From the NCBI GenBank assembly GCA_013398055.1, contig VZRS01015165.1, positions 29,660 to 93,659 of the forward strand: DNA of 64,000 nucleotides, written 5' to 3'. This document shows, in pieces, positions 52,301 to 60,997 of this stretch (position 1 is the stretch's first letter; the number at the start of each line of letters is the position of its first letter). The translations under genes and the position numbers were made by a program. The notes beneath the pieces are model-generated. The model was not told the DNA's origin and searched no databases. It worked only from the letters and a program-made list of their open reading frames with translations. Origin of the DNA: Ifrita kowaldi. Its lineage: Eukaryota > Chordata > Aves > Passeriformes > Cinclosomatidae.

Positions 52301-54100
52301 GGAACTAGTGTGTACATCCTCTTTGAACTTCCTCTTACACATTTCAGTCTTAAGAAAAAGGCTGTAAAGGAAAAACATTATTTCCTATAAACATTAAGCT
52401 TTACAATACCGCTTGCTTTCTGGTCTCAAATTAAATGAGAGCCCATATTTTGCTATGGTTTTAAATTGTCTGCAATAATAACACCTTCCTCCCCTCTACA
52501 ATTTAGACGGCATGGCATACCCAGATCATGATGTTTTAAACCACTTAGGAAGTCTGCAGAAACTGGATTCCCACAACTGCTTTGCACTGGGAGGAAAATA
52601 GATTCCAAAAAGGAACAACAGGTCTTTGTTTTGGATTGTTTAAGATGCAAGACAAAGGAAATTCCTTGACAACAAACAAGCCTTAACAGACCTCAGAAAC
52701 AACCAGAGCAAAAAAACCCCAAACCTGTCTCTTACAGGACATGAAAGAAACAATTCTCAGTATACTCCTTACGCCTCGTATGTTTTTCCTCCAAGACACT
52801 ACCTGAGATGTTCCCAAAGCCACAGAGGACTCCATCCTAAAAGATGCGTGCATTCAGATCCCTGTCCAGTTCACCGTATCTCTTAGGAAGCGTTCAGAGA
52901 ATTGCACACTCATTGCCAAAGTTCGGCTTCCTGGATATTGGTGCACTGCTGATTCTCAGCAGACAGTTTTTCTTCCCTAAGTGCATGGGTTTCTCCTGGT
53001 AAGTGTGATATCTTTGGCTGAATGCATCCTTTTCCAAACAGACTCTTTTTCCTGAAAGATCAAGCTTTCATTTGTTGTTTTTGTTCCATTTACTAAGAGG
53101 CCAGCTGAGTGTCCTGATACTTCTCTTCATATTTCCATTATTTTAGAAAAGACTTCTGCTGCTCTCTTGCCTCTACAGTTGGTTTTACATGACTTAAATG
53201 CGTAGGAGTTTTTCTGCTGAATAGCGTGGGAGCAAAAAGAGATCTTGAAAGCAAGGTAAGCTTGCCAAAGCCCAGATCAGTTGCCTTTCTGACCAAATAA
53301 TGCATTTACTCTTCATATTTACTGATTTTGTTTACAACACGCATTCTGATCTCTAGTAAGGATATAGTAGTAAAATGTTCTGAATTGACAGAAGAAAATC
53401 TGTAGACGTTTCGAACTCGTTATCTTTTTCTGTCAGTTAAACTCATAAATTACAACAGGGAATTTTATAAAGCTCTTCTTGACTTGCATCTCCAGAAGAG
53501 TATTTCAAGCAAGTGAAGAAATCAAACATTCACCTTTGAAGGTTGAACTAACAGAAAGCTTTTTTGCATGAATTCATCCCCAACATAATGCAAAATTCAT
53601 CACTACATCACCTTTGCCTTCTCTATCTTTTTCTAGGAACCAAAGAATATGTTATGAATAGAGGAAATTCAGGTAAGTGTGTTGCAGCATCGAGGCAGCC
53701 ATTTCCTTCATGACACTCTCCACGTGAGCCAGTACAAATGCAAGTGCACAATTTCTCCAGTGAGTAGGAGTGTTAGCAATGCTCTTCAGTCCCCCCAAAA
53801 AGATTACACTCTTCTTGACCTCCTCACCTCCTTTCTAACAAAAAAGCTTCATTTCAGCATATGATTCAAAAGGCAAATTAATGCTTTTTCTCCAAGATCT
53901 GGAGAGGCAGTCCCTAGACTCAAGGCTTTCCTTGTATCCAACCCTCACAGAAACTCCTTTTTCCATTCATAATGATAAATAAGTAAATATCTATTCATGT
54001 GTTTCTTTTGAAGGGTCGGTGGTATTGATGGGATAATGAGATAAGTCCATCAGGAAAAGACAAGTCTTTCATACTCTTTTCATGAGAGCTACTGCCATGG
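49393..54100. other. intergenic or intronic DNA, nothing recognised
   Basis: About 4.7 kb of AT-rich DNA with an A-run at about 50,059-50,073. No gene, LTR or LINE recognised. Confidence 0.45.
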
Positions 54101-54560
54101 TTTAAGAATGGTACTGCTCAGTTTAGTGTTCCCACAGAAACCCCAAACCATGCTGCTGCTTGCCTGCTCCCCGCAGTTCCCTTCTCCTTTCCCCCACCAG
54201 TGGAACTGGAGAGGAGAACTGGAGGCACAAAAGGTGAGGATCAAGGATTGAGATAAGAAGAATTTACGGGAAATAGCACTGAAAGACGAAAACAACCGGT
54301 AACAGCAACAATACTAAAGACACAGGGTAGAGAAAAAGAAACATTACTAGTCACCTTGGAAATCCCTGACAAGAGACAATACACAACTGCTCCCTCCAGC
54401 TCAGAACAGGCATTAACATGACTGTTCTCTCCAGCTTGTAACCAGGGCCAGCCCACCAGTCCCTTGACAATGCTTACATGACGGGAAGGAACCCCTTCCC
54501 CTTGGAAAAGACAACCTTCCCCTTCTCCCACACAATGACTTGAGGTGGTATAGACTAACT
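54101..54560 (-). repeat. possible ERV-derived middle repeat
   Basis: The stretch AGGATCAAGGATTGAGATAAGAAGAATTTACGGGAAATAGCA and its surroundings remind me of an avian ERV-related repeat seen in many bird introns. I cannot name the family or fix its ends, and no LTR termini are visible. The orientation is a guess. Confidence 0.3.
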
Positions 54561-54785
54561 CTGAGTCCAAGCCAAGCTCCTCCAGGCTACTGCAAAAGTA
54601 AATGCTCTCCTGGCTGCAACCAGGACACCGGCTTGATACAAAGTACAGGCCAGTGGCTTGAATCTACAAGACAATGACTGAAAAGGGAACGTCACGAGGA
54701 CTCTCCATGAAAAATGTAAATAATGACACAATTGGCAAGAATTACTGATAACACATTTTGTTTCTATGAACCAAATGAGGTGAAA

Positions 54786-55122
54786 TGAAGCCATCCAACA
54801 TTTTGGCACCCAAGGCACATCTTCAAAAAGCTGCATCAGATGGCTGTGGTATGCAACCAGCTTCCTCAGCATGAAAAGGCATCATGGATGAGGTGATGGC
54901 AGCAACAGCAAGGCAGCAGGGCCAAACAGCCCAGCACGTGCCCCACACAGCCTCATAGTCAATAACCCACCTCTGCTGGACACTTCTGAGTACATCAGGC
55001 ATGCAGTGCTGGGCAAGGCTGTAGCTGTAATCCAGGAACCAAAGGAGCAGGCAGAAGAACGGAGGGACCTGGAACAAGGCTCAGATGAGATTATGAGAGC
55101 TACAGACATAACTAGGATTTGA
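54786..55122 (+). pseudogene. LLDTAxYIR module copy 7, inverted, one-base break
   Basis: I do not recognise the family. On the plus strand 54,892-55,122 is one open frame ending in TGA (55,120-55,122). It contains APHSLIVNNPPLLDTSEYIR, then HAVLGKAVAVIQEPKEQAEE, then RRDLEQGSDEIMRATDITRI. It aligns almost residue for residue with module 3 of the minus-strand array (APHPSTVNNPPLLDTS...). Upstream, ATGGATGAGGTGATGGCAGC also aligns with module 3, but in another frame: ACAGCAAGG here against ACAGCCAAGG there is a one-base loss. An AATAAA follows the stop at 55,143-55,148. Most likely a broken copy of the neighbouring gene. An exon with an upstream start cannot be ruled out. Confidence 0.6.
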
Positions 55123-55142
55123 TGCAGACCCATTTTGAGGCT

Positions 55143-55148
55143 AATAAA
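55143..55148 (+). terminator. poly(A) signal after module copy 7
   Basis: AATAAA 20 bp past the stop of module copy 7. The equivalent site is kept after module 5 on the minus strand (60,972-60,977), which suggests a real transcript end in the ancestral gene. Confidence 0.55.
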
Positions 55149-55218
55149 AGTAGTTCATTTTCCAACAGTGCCTCTCTGCTTCATTTTGCCTTCTCTGCCC
55201 CTTCTTGACTTCACAGGT

Positions 55219-55310
55219 CCCCAGGGTGCTGAAAGGAGATCTTAATGCTGCTCACGTTCAGCTCCTGTCAGGTGAAGTAGTCACAGTTCAATCCTATAGC
55301 TCAAAATGTC
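55219..55310 (+). other. conserved block downstream of module copy 7
   Basis: After a pyrimidine-rich stretch and TTCACAG, a block reading VPRVLKGDLNAAHVQLLSGE in frame is shared with two minus-strand places: near 60,880 (VPRVVTGGLNAALAPLLSDE) and near 59,440 (VPRVLTGVLNAACVQLLSDK). All three sit behind a splice-acceptor-like sequence and after a module stop. It could be a further exon or part of a duplicated 3' flank. Confidence 0.5.
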
Positions 55311-55479
55311 CTTCTTGCATGGGTTTAGGAGGAATCAGAGGAAACATTACTCCCACTGCTAGCACTGAGATCCCACAGGACGTGGCAGGGCTGTAGCCCA
55401 CCTCCAAACAGCCCTCCTGCCCTGCCCAGTCCTGCCCAGCCCATGAAGAGCCTCTCTGCATAGGAATTCTTTGAACATT

Positions 55480-56500
55480 TGTCTCTCCTTTCTTGGCAGT
55501 AAAAATGCAGAAACCTTTAAAGAAAGTCTCATTTCATCCTCACAGCTCCTTGGGAGGGTAACAAGAGGCACTGTGAACACACGACCTTTGCTACTCAGCC
55601 ACAACAGCTCGACTTATTTCGGAGCAGTGATTGACAGTCACGTTACAAGACACATTTTGCCAGCAGTCAGCTTTGCTGAAGTCCAAGACGATGACATCTT
55701 GTAGTTTTCCTGGGTCAACAAGATGGGTTGCCCTGTTGAAGAAGGAAACCCAGCTGGACAAACAGGACTTTCACCACATGAAACCATGTTGGCACTGATG
55801 ATGACTGCCTTGTCCTCCAGATGTTTTTCAGTACCTCCCAGAAGAATCTCTTCTGTACTTTTACCAAGCACTGCAGTGAGACTGACAGGACTGTAGCTTC
55901 CAGGCTCCTCCTTCTTGCCCTTCTTGAAAACCAGGACCTCTCTGGACTGCCAAGACTGCTTAAAAATCATCCAGAGAGGCTTTGCAGTGACACCAGCCAG
56001 CTCTCTGAGCATTCTCCAATGAATCCCTCAACTGATTTGTAGGGATCCAGGTGGAGCAGCAGATCCCACACGTGTTCAGAGTCAACACGCAGTTAATCAT
56101 TCTTGCAAGTCACTAAGACCCTTCTGGTCCATCATCCATGAGGAAGACAGAGGCAAAGACTGCAGTAAACACACCTGCCTCATCTGTCTCCCTCTTGGTG
56201 ACGTGACCACCCTCATCAGTAACGGACTGATGTTATTTCATCACAGCTTTTTGCTATTAATGTATTTGAAGAAACTTTTTATTTTCCCCCACAGTTCGTG
56301 ACGGTTTCAACTCCAACTGAGCTTTGGCTGCACAACTTTCCTCCCTACGGCAGCAAGCAGCCTCTCTATATTCTTCCCTGATCTGCTTCCTCTGGCCATA
56401 AACCTTCCTTTTTCACCTTAATTGCAAGAGAAGGTCCCTGTTCAGCCAAGCTGACCTCCCTCCTCTGCTTGACTACCAACACGTAGGAATTGCTAAGTGC
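55480..56500 (-). mobile_element. CR1 LINE, linker and reverse transcriptase part
   Basis: The minus-strand frame at 55,638-56,012 reads MIFKQSWQSREVLVFKKGKK, then PGSYSPVSLTAVLGKSTEEI, which is the N-terminal part of the CR1 reverse transcriptase (intact copies carry the pattern IFKKGKKEDPGNYRPVSLTS). Just left of it the frame breaks (the YLDFSKAFDTV region is garbled). To the right, TTAATGTATTTGAAGAAACT and TCCAACTGAGCTTTGGCTGC mark the region between endonuclease and reverse transcriptase. Not functional; boundaries approximate. Confidence 0.85.
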
Positions 56501-56800
56501 CTCCTTTCTTCCCTCACGCTGCAAGACATGGAAAATGCATACGGGTGGAATGATCAGAGAATGGACTCAATGGAGAGCCAGGAACTACCTTGTTCCTGTG
56601 CAAATCTCTCCCCAGGAAGCAGCAGCTAATGGAACCCTGAGGGCTCTGTGTTCAGATCTGTAACAAGTCAACCTGGCTCCACCCACTTTGTGCAGAACAT
56701 GTTGCCCAGATGACACAACCAGGCCCAAACCCAGCACCATAGATGGCAGGTCACAGTTAAAGGGTTGAGCAAAGGCCAGGGGCTCAGCAAACTCCAGGGG

Positions 56801-57040
56801 TCCCAGAAGACCCCCAAGAGCACCCTCTGAAACTGGACATACTGCAGCAGCACATATATATGTACACCTCCGGCTCAGAAATGCTTGTATCATCTGGTAA
56901 CAACCACACACTATAACCAAGAAATGCCTCCTTCCAACATTGGTGTTAAGGGGTTTTATTCCAAATTTTCGGTGGCACGGGGAGAAGCATTGTGTAGAAA
57001 GAACTGTGTTTGTATTGCTAACAAATGCTACTTGCAAAGC
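56801..57040 (-). mobile_element. possible ERV LTR end with primer-site-like sequence
   Basis: Read on the minus strand: an AATAAA signal (plus 56,956-56,961, in TTTGGAATAAAACCCCTTAA), about 125 bp of U5-like sequence ending TTTCA at 56,828, then GAGGGTGCTC and TTGGGGGTCTTCTGGGA (56,801-56,817). The last resembles a proline-tRNA primer site with an indel. The GCTCTT spacer also resembles the one in the ERV at 62,223. The 5' end of the LTR and a TATA box were not found. The 150-codon frame across it (56,585-57,037) is then not a gene. Confidence 0.35.
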
Positions 57041-58009
57041 AATCTTTCGTTTCTAGAGACATAGACATAGCTTGACATCTGTTTTTATTGCAGATAGTGT
57101 TGTAAGTATGCAGGTTTCTTAGCTGTTTCTTTATTTGTCCAATTCAATATATTATAAAAAGTAGAAGTTTTTAAAAATGAGAGTTTGGTGGTTTAAAATT
57201 GCATTGCTGCTTCTGCTAAGTATTAGGCTAAGATTAGGAACAGAAAACTCAAAGGCGCAGCTTCTGACTTCTTCAACACTTGTGTGATTCCATTAGCACC
57301 CACAGGAGTGTGCAATGAAAATTGGGACAGAATTTTGTAAGAAGAGATTTCGGAATGCCACAAGGTGGAGAAAGACTTTAAAAAGATATTTCAGAGATAC
57401 TTGGATTTTTCTGATGCAGCTGAGTGTTTCCTGAACCTTCCTCATTTAAGGTCATAAGGCTCACTACCAATGTGCAGAGAAGGGAGGACACAATTGTCAT
57501 CAGCCTTTGGTCCTGGGGAGCAACACTGCAGACTCCCAGTAGGAGCATCCAGCCCACAACCCCCTTTTAAAAAGAAGATTTTTTTTAGAAGAAGGAGAGT
57601 GAACAAGTTTTAACCCTTGTTTTCTTCTATGGCTTCAGTGAGGCTGATGGGGAAACAGTATGTGCTCCCTGTCCACACATTTTGGGGATCCCCACACTTC
57701 ACCCAGATTCCTCCCACCCACCCTTTTGGGACACAGGAACCTCTTGTGAACTTGCTCCTCACAATCCACCAGAGAGAAACTAGGAAAACCTCAGGAGTCC
57801 AATCAGATTTTAAAGCCTGAGCTGATCCTGCTTATTTGAGAAATTCCCACTGTGTGCATAGTGACCACAAAAATCAGGCCATTATCCTGGAAAGGAAGAA
57901 CCACCTTTTGCCTCATGATCTCTGAGAAAACTATGCAGCTACTGGCAAACTGCAAACAAAAGGAAATAAACCAAAGGAAGTGTCTCTGCTGAGACATGGG
58001 GTAGCCCAT
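57041..58009. other. intergenic DNA, nothing recognised
   Basis: AT-rich sequence between two LTR regions; no gene recognised. Confidence 0.45.
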
Positions 58010-58459
58010 TGTGAGAGATGAAAGAATATTTTGCTGCAGCCCAAAAAGATTATGGAGTAAAAGAATGAAAATGGTTGCTTCTGTTTCCTATTTGTTGTTC
58101 TCTATGGTTTGGATTTGTTCTCGTTAGTCTGTTGGGGGTTCTTGAGCACTGGGAGAGGGGCAGGGGTGAACACAGGACCAAAAAAGGAAGAAGGATGAGA
58201 GGGGAGGGGACAGAAGAGTAGGCGGTCAGGAGAGAGTGTAAGTTCCTGAGTACCCATCCAATGGGAAAGGGGGATGGGACCGCCCCTGGCCGCGAAAGAG
58301 TATAAAAAGTTGCCATTTTGCTGGAGGGTGTCTGTGTTTGCTGTTGGGAAGGCAGGTGTATGCTTAGCTCAGCTGACTCGGTGCAAATAAAGCGTTTTCT
58401 TCTGCTTTGAAGACTTTGTCCCCACTTAATTGTATCAAGAAGTCGGTTTATTTCTAACA
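58010..58459 (+). mobile_element. ERV solo LTR
   Basis: The 450-bp element starts TGTGAGAGATGAAAGAATAT and ends TTTATTTCTAACA (TG...CA). It has a TATA box TATAAAAAG (58,301-58,309) after a GC-rich stretch (GGGACCGCCCCTGGCCGCG) and an AATAAA signal at 58,386-58,391, 85 bp later. No primer binding site or gag follows, so it is a solo LTR. Flanks (CCCAT before, CCGTG after) do not match, so a target duplication is not visible. The TATA and poly(A) sites look intact. Confidence 0.8.
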
Positions 58460-58679
58460 CCGTGATGTACTGGCAACAAGCAAAACTAAGAAGGCAGCAC
58501 ACGGTGGTGTCCAAGCAGACGGAGGCTCTCCGTGGTGCAGAGCCCTGTGCCTGCAGAGCCCTGTGCCCGCACACCCATTCCAGGGCACAACTGATACCAC
58601 CACTGATTGCCATTAAGCGTTCCACAAATGGTGTGTAGAAAGAAGGGGCATTTGTTGAGTATAAACCAGTACAGACTGG

Positions 58680-58960
58680 GGCAGTTGGGGAAAATTTAGA
58701 GGCGCAAGGGGCGAGTGGGAGCGAGGGAGGGTAGGGGAGGGAGTGATCAGCGAGGGGGGAGGGGACGATCCCGTCTCGGCCGACCCGTCCTCGCTGATTG
58801 AAAAGGCGGGAGCGGGACGCGGCTCCCGCCCACAGCGCCGTGGGGAAAAGTGCCCTGAGGTCTCGGCTGCGGGCGGGGGGAGCGGTTCCCACCTCAGCAA
58901 AGCTGCCCTCAGTCTTTGGCTGGGCCGGGACACGGGGCACCGCAGGGAAGGTGCCTTTGT
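58680..58960. promoter_or_regulatory. CpG island, candidate promoter
   Basis: A GC- and CpG-dense block unlike its surroundings. It holds a reversed CCAAT box (GATTG, 58,796-58,800) beside GGCGGGAGCGGG (58,805-58,816), a 9-bp inverted repeat GGCGGGAGC/GCTCCCGCC (58,805-58,813 and 58,822-58,830) and a 10-bp inverted repeat ATCAGCGAGG/CCTCGCTGAT (58,746-58,755 and 58,789-58,798). CCAAT beside a GC box is typical of TATA-less housekeeping promoters. Direction is not decided: no first exon is recognisable on either side. It lies between the inverted module copies. Confidence 0.5.
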
Positions 58961-59380
58961 GAAAGCCGTGGGCTGCCACAAGAGACAGAAAATGCAAAAG
59001 TGTGTCCCCACCATGGGGAGAGGGAGAGGGAAGGAAACAAGCAGAGAACTCCACAGTGCTGCCTGGGGAAACGTGTCATGTTCCAGAGGACCCACCCTGA
59101 GGCTTTGCAGAGGCAGCGAAAGACCAGTTTACCTGCTCACGACTTCTGGGCTCAGCATTGAGTTCAATCCTCTTCTCTTTCCCTGATGTTGCAAACAGTT
59201 GCTGAAGTTCCAGGTGGGTCTTTGAGACAGATGACAGCTGCCTCTCTTCTACTCCAACAGCCTAGTATGTGTTCAGATGACTTCATTCTTTTAAAACACT
59301 GCAAAAACTGTCCCTCAATAATCTCCCACCTCTGGAAGCATTTTTTAAGCACCAGCAGTGTAGTTGCTGTTCAACCATCA
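58961..59380. other. unassigned sequence next to the CpG island
   Basis: Could hold a first exon of a plus-strand transcript (no stop-free frame longer than about 150 codons, 58,743-59,186) but there is no protein similarity to support it. An acceptor-like pyrimidine tract ends at GTTGCAAACAG near 59,200. Confidence 0.3.
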
Positions 59381-60470
59381 GTATGAGGATTGAACTATAA
59401 CCATTTTATCTGACAGGAGTTGAACACAAGCAGCATTAAGGACTCCTGTCAGCACCCTGGGGACTGTGAACAGAGGAGGAGCAGAAAAGACAAAACGAAG
59501 CAGACAGGCAGTGCTGCTGTTGAAAAATGAACTTCTAGTAGCCCCAAATTGGTCTGTATCAAATCCTAGATGAGTCTGTTGCTCTTATCCCATCAATCTG
59601 AGCCATGTTCCTGGTCCCTTCTGCCTGCTCCTTGAGTCCATGAATCATTATTACAGTCTTGCTCACAACCTCATACCTCGGGTACTCAGAAGTGTCCAGT
59701 AGAGGCAGGTCATTGGCTGTGAGGCCATGTGGAGCAGGTGTAAGAAACAGTCTAGTCAGCTTTGCAGGTTAGCTGATTTATTGACAAAACAGTAACTGGA
59801 AACAGGAGCTTGAGATAAGCCCAAAACCCCCAATGACAAAGCAGAGTAACAGTGCGTGCGACGCTGGGTGTTCCTTTGGTCAGGTGAGATACCATACGAA
59901 GACTGTAGGAAGACCTGGTGCAATGCACCAGAAAAATTTTTATAGACTGTCCTCGAACAGGATTGCTCCATTTCTCGATTCTCACTGTCATTGGCTCATG
60001 TAGGGTTCTCCTGATTGGCCCGTTTTGATAGAACATTCCTGTCCAATTATTTGCTCCTAAGTCCATCTCATTGGTGTCATTCTCCAAATGTTCTCCATTC
60101 CGCATTCAGGACGATGTCATTACGCCTGCTGAAAGTTTCTAGAAAACTCCTTCATTATCCATCTAATACCAATCCCATCTAGTGATTACACAAAAACATT
60201 ACACCCATACATCACGTCACACAGCTTAATTGACCATGACTGCCAATTAAGTAATTAAGAGGCCCAACCCCTAGCAACTTATTAGCCTTGTAATATTGTT
60301 AACTATATAATCGGCCTATGAAAGCCAACACATTTATAACACAGGTGCCTGGTTCTCTGCCCCTGCTGCTGTTGCTGCCTCCATGGAGACAGAAGCAGCT
60401 GGTGGTTCTCCCTCCTTATTTTTCAGAAGTGTGTGGTTCTGCTCGTCCTTGGGAGCTACAATTGGGGCAA
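59381..60470 (-). pseudogene. LLDTAxYIR module copy 6, split by an LTR
   Basis: I do not recognise the family. On the minus strand, from about 60,470, the frame DFAPIVAPKDEQNHTLLKNK, then EGEPPAASVSMEAATAAGAE, runs open to 60,342. There a 603-bp LTR interrupts it. Beyond the LTR (59,738 downward) the same frame continues as APHGLTANDLPLLDTSEYPR, then YEVVSKTVIMIHGLKEQAEG, and stops in SSRI (TGA at 59,559-59,561). The alignment with modules 3, 5 and 7 is clear. The poly(A) signal found after modules 5 and 7 is decayed here (CTACTAGAAG). The VPRVLTGVLNAACVQLLSD block follows near 59,440. The insertion has disabled this copy, unless it is spliced out. Confidence 0.6.
59739..60341 (-). mobile_element. 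ERV solo LTR with 4-bp target duplication
   Basis: Minus-strand LTR of 603 bp, starting TGTTATAAATGTGTTGGCTT and ending GACTGTTTCTTACA. TATA box TATAAAAA at plus 59,937-59,944 and AATAAA at plus 59,777-59,782. Several CCAAT boxes lie upstream of the TATA box. It is flanked on both sides by CAGG (59,735-59,738 and 60,342-60,345), a 4-bp target duplication that is usual for gamma-type (class I) ERVs. It sits inside module copy 6. Its first bases (TGTTATAAATG) match those of the ERV at 62,223, so the two may be related. Confidence 0.88.
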
Positions 60471-60875
60471 AATCTGGGCATCTGCTGGATGCACTGGGGC
60501 AGGAGGTGCGCTCGGCAGCTTGTCAGCTGCCTCTCCTGCAGCCTCTCCGCCCACTCTTCTGGGGTAGCTGGGACTCTCCCTCAGACCAATGTGGGAGCCT
60601 TCGTTATTCTCCAGGCCCAAGGAACTCACCCGATTATGGACAGAAGGTGACCCAATGGCATTGGCCCCTTGAGATGGCTCTGTAACTATTCTGTCTTCCC
60701 ATTCCTCTTCCTCTGAGAGGTCTGCATCAATGGCATCTTCACACTCGGGCTCCTCCGTGATCAAGGGCACCGGCTCACTAGTTGGAGCTGGGACTCCCAG
60801 CTGCTCCAGTATCAGCTGCTTATGCATGGTGCCTTTCATGAACTTCATCAGAGAGGAGTGGAGCAAGAGCAGCAT
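60456..60875 (-). CDS. acidic open frame between module copies, unrecognised
   Basis: A 139-codon minus-strand frame with no known domain. It contains a strongly acidic segment (EEPECEDAIDADLSEEEEWE) and a proline/alanine-rich C-terminus (SAPPAPVHPADAQILPQL). It ends just where, in another frame, the reading frame of module copy 6 starts (DFAPIVAPKDEQ), so the two could be one exon with a frameshift. Its beginning overlaps the VPRVVTGGLNAAL block in a different frame. No promoter is seen. It could be part of the N-terminal region of the copy 6 gene. Coding status is uncertain. Confidence 0.3.
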   Translation of the reverse strand: MLLLLHSSLMKFMKGTMHKQLILEQLGVPAPTSEPVPLITEEPECEDAIDADLSEEEEWEDRIVTEPSQGANAIGSPSVHNRVSSLGLENNEGSHIGLRESPSYPRRVGGEAAGEAADKLPSAPPAPVHPADAQILPQL

Positions 60876-60971
60876 TAAGACCTCCTGTCACCACCCTGGG
60901 AACCTATGAAGACAAGGAGGAGCAGAGAAGGCAAAATGAAGTAGAGAGGCACTGTTGGAAAATGAACTACT

Positions 60972-60977
60972 TTTATT
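60972..60977 (-). terminator. poly(A) signal after module 5
   Basis: AATAAA (TTTATT on the plus strand) 20 bp past the stop of module 5. The spacing equals that after module copy 7 on the plus strand. Confidence 0.55.
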
Positions 60978-60997
60978 AGCCTCAAAATGGGTCTGCA

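Noticed and set aside
56585..57037. 150-codon minus-strand frame
   Set aside because: Covers a probable LTR end and leader; no protein motif.
58050..59054. 334-codon minus-strand open frame, the longest in the window
   Set aside because: It runs antisense through a solo LTR (58,010-58,459) and the CpG island, where stops are rare by composition. The residues are Ser/Pro/Leu-rich without a domain.
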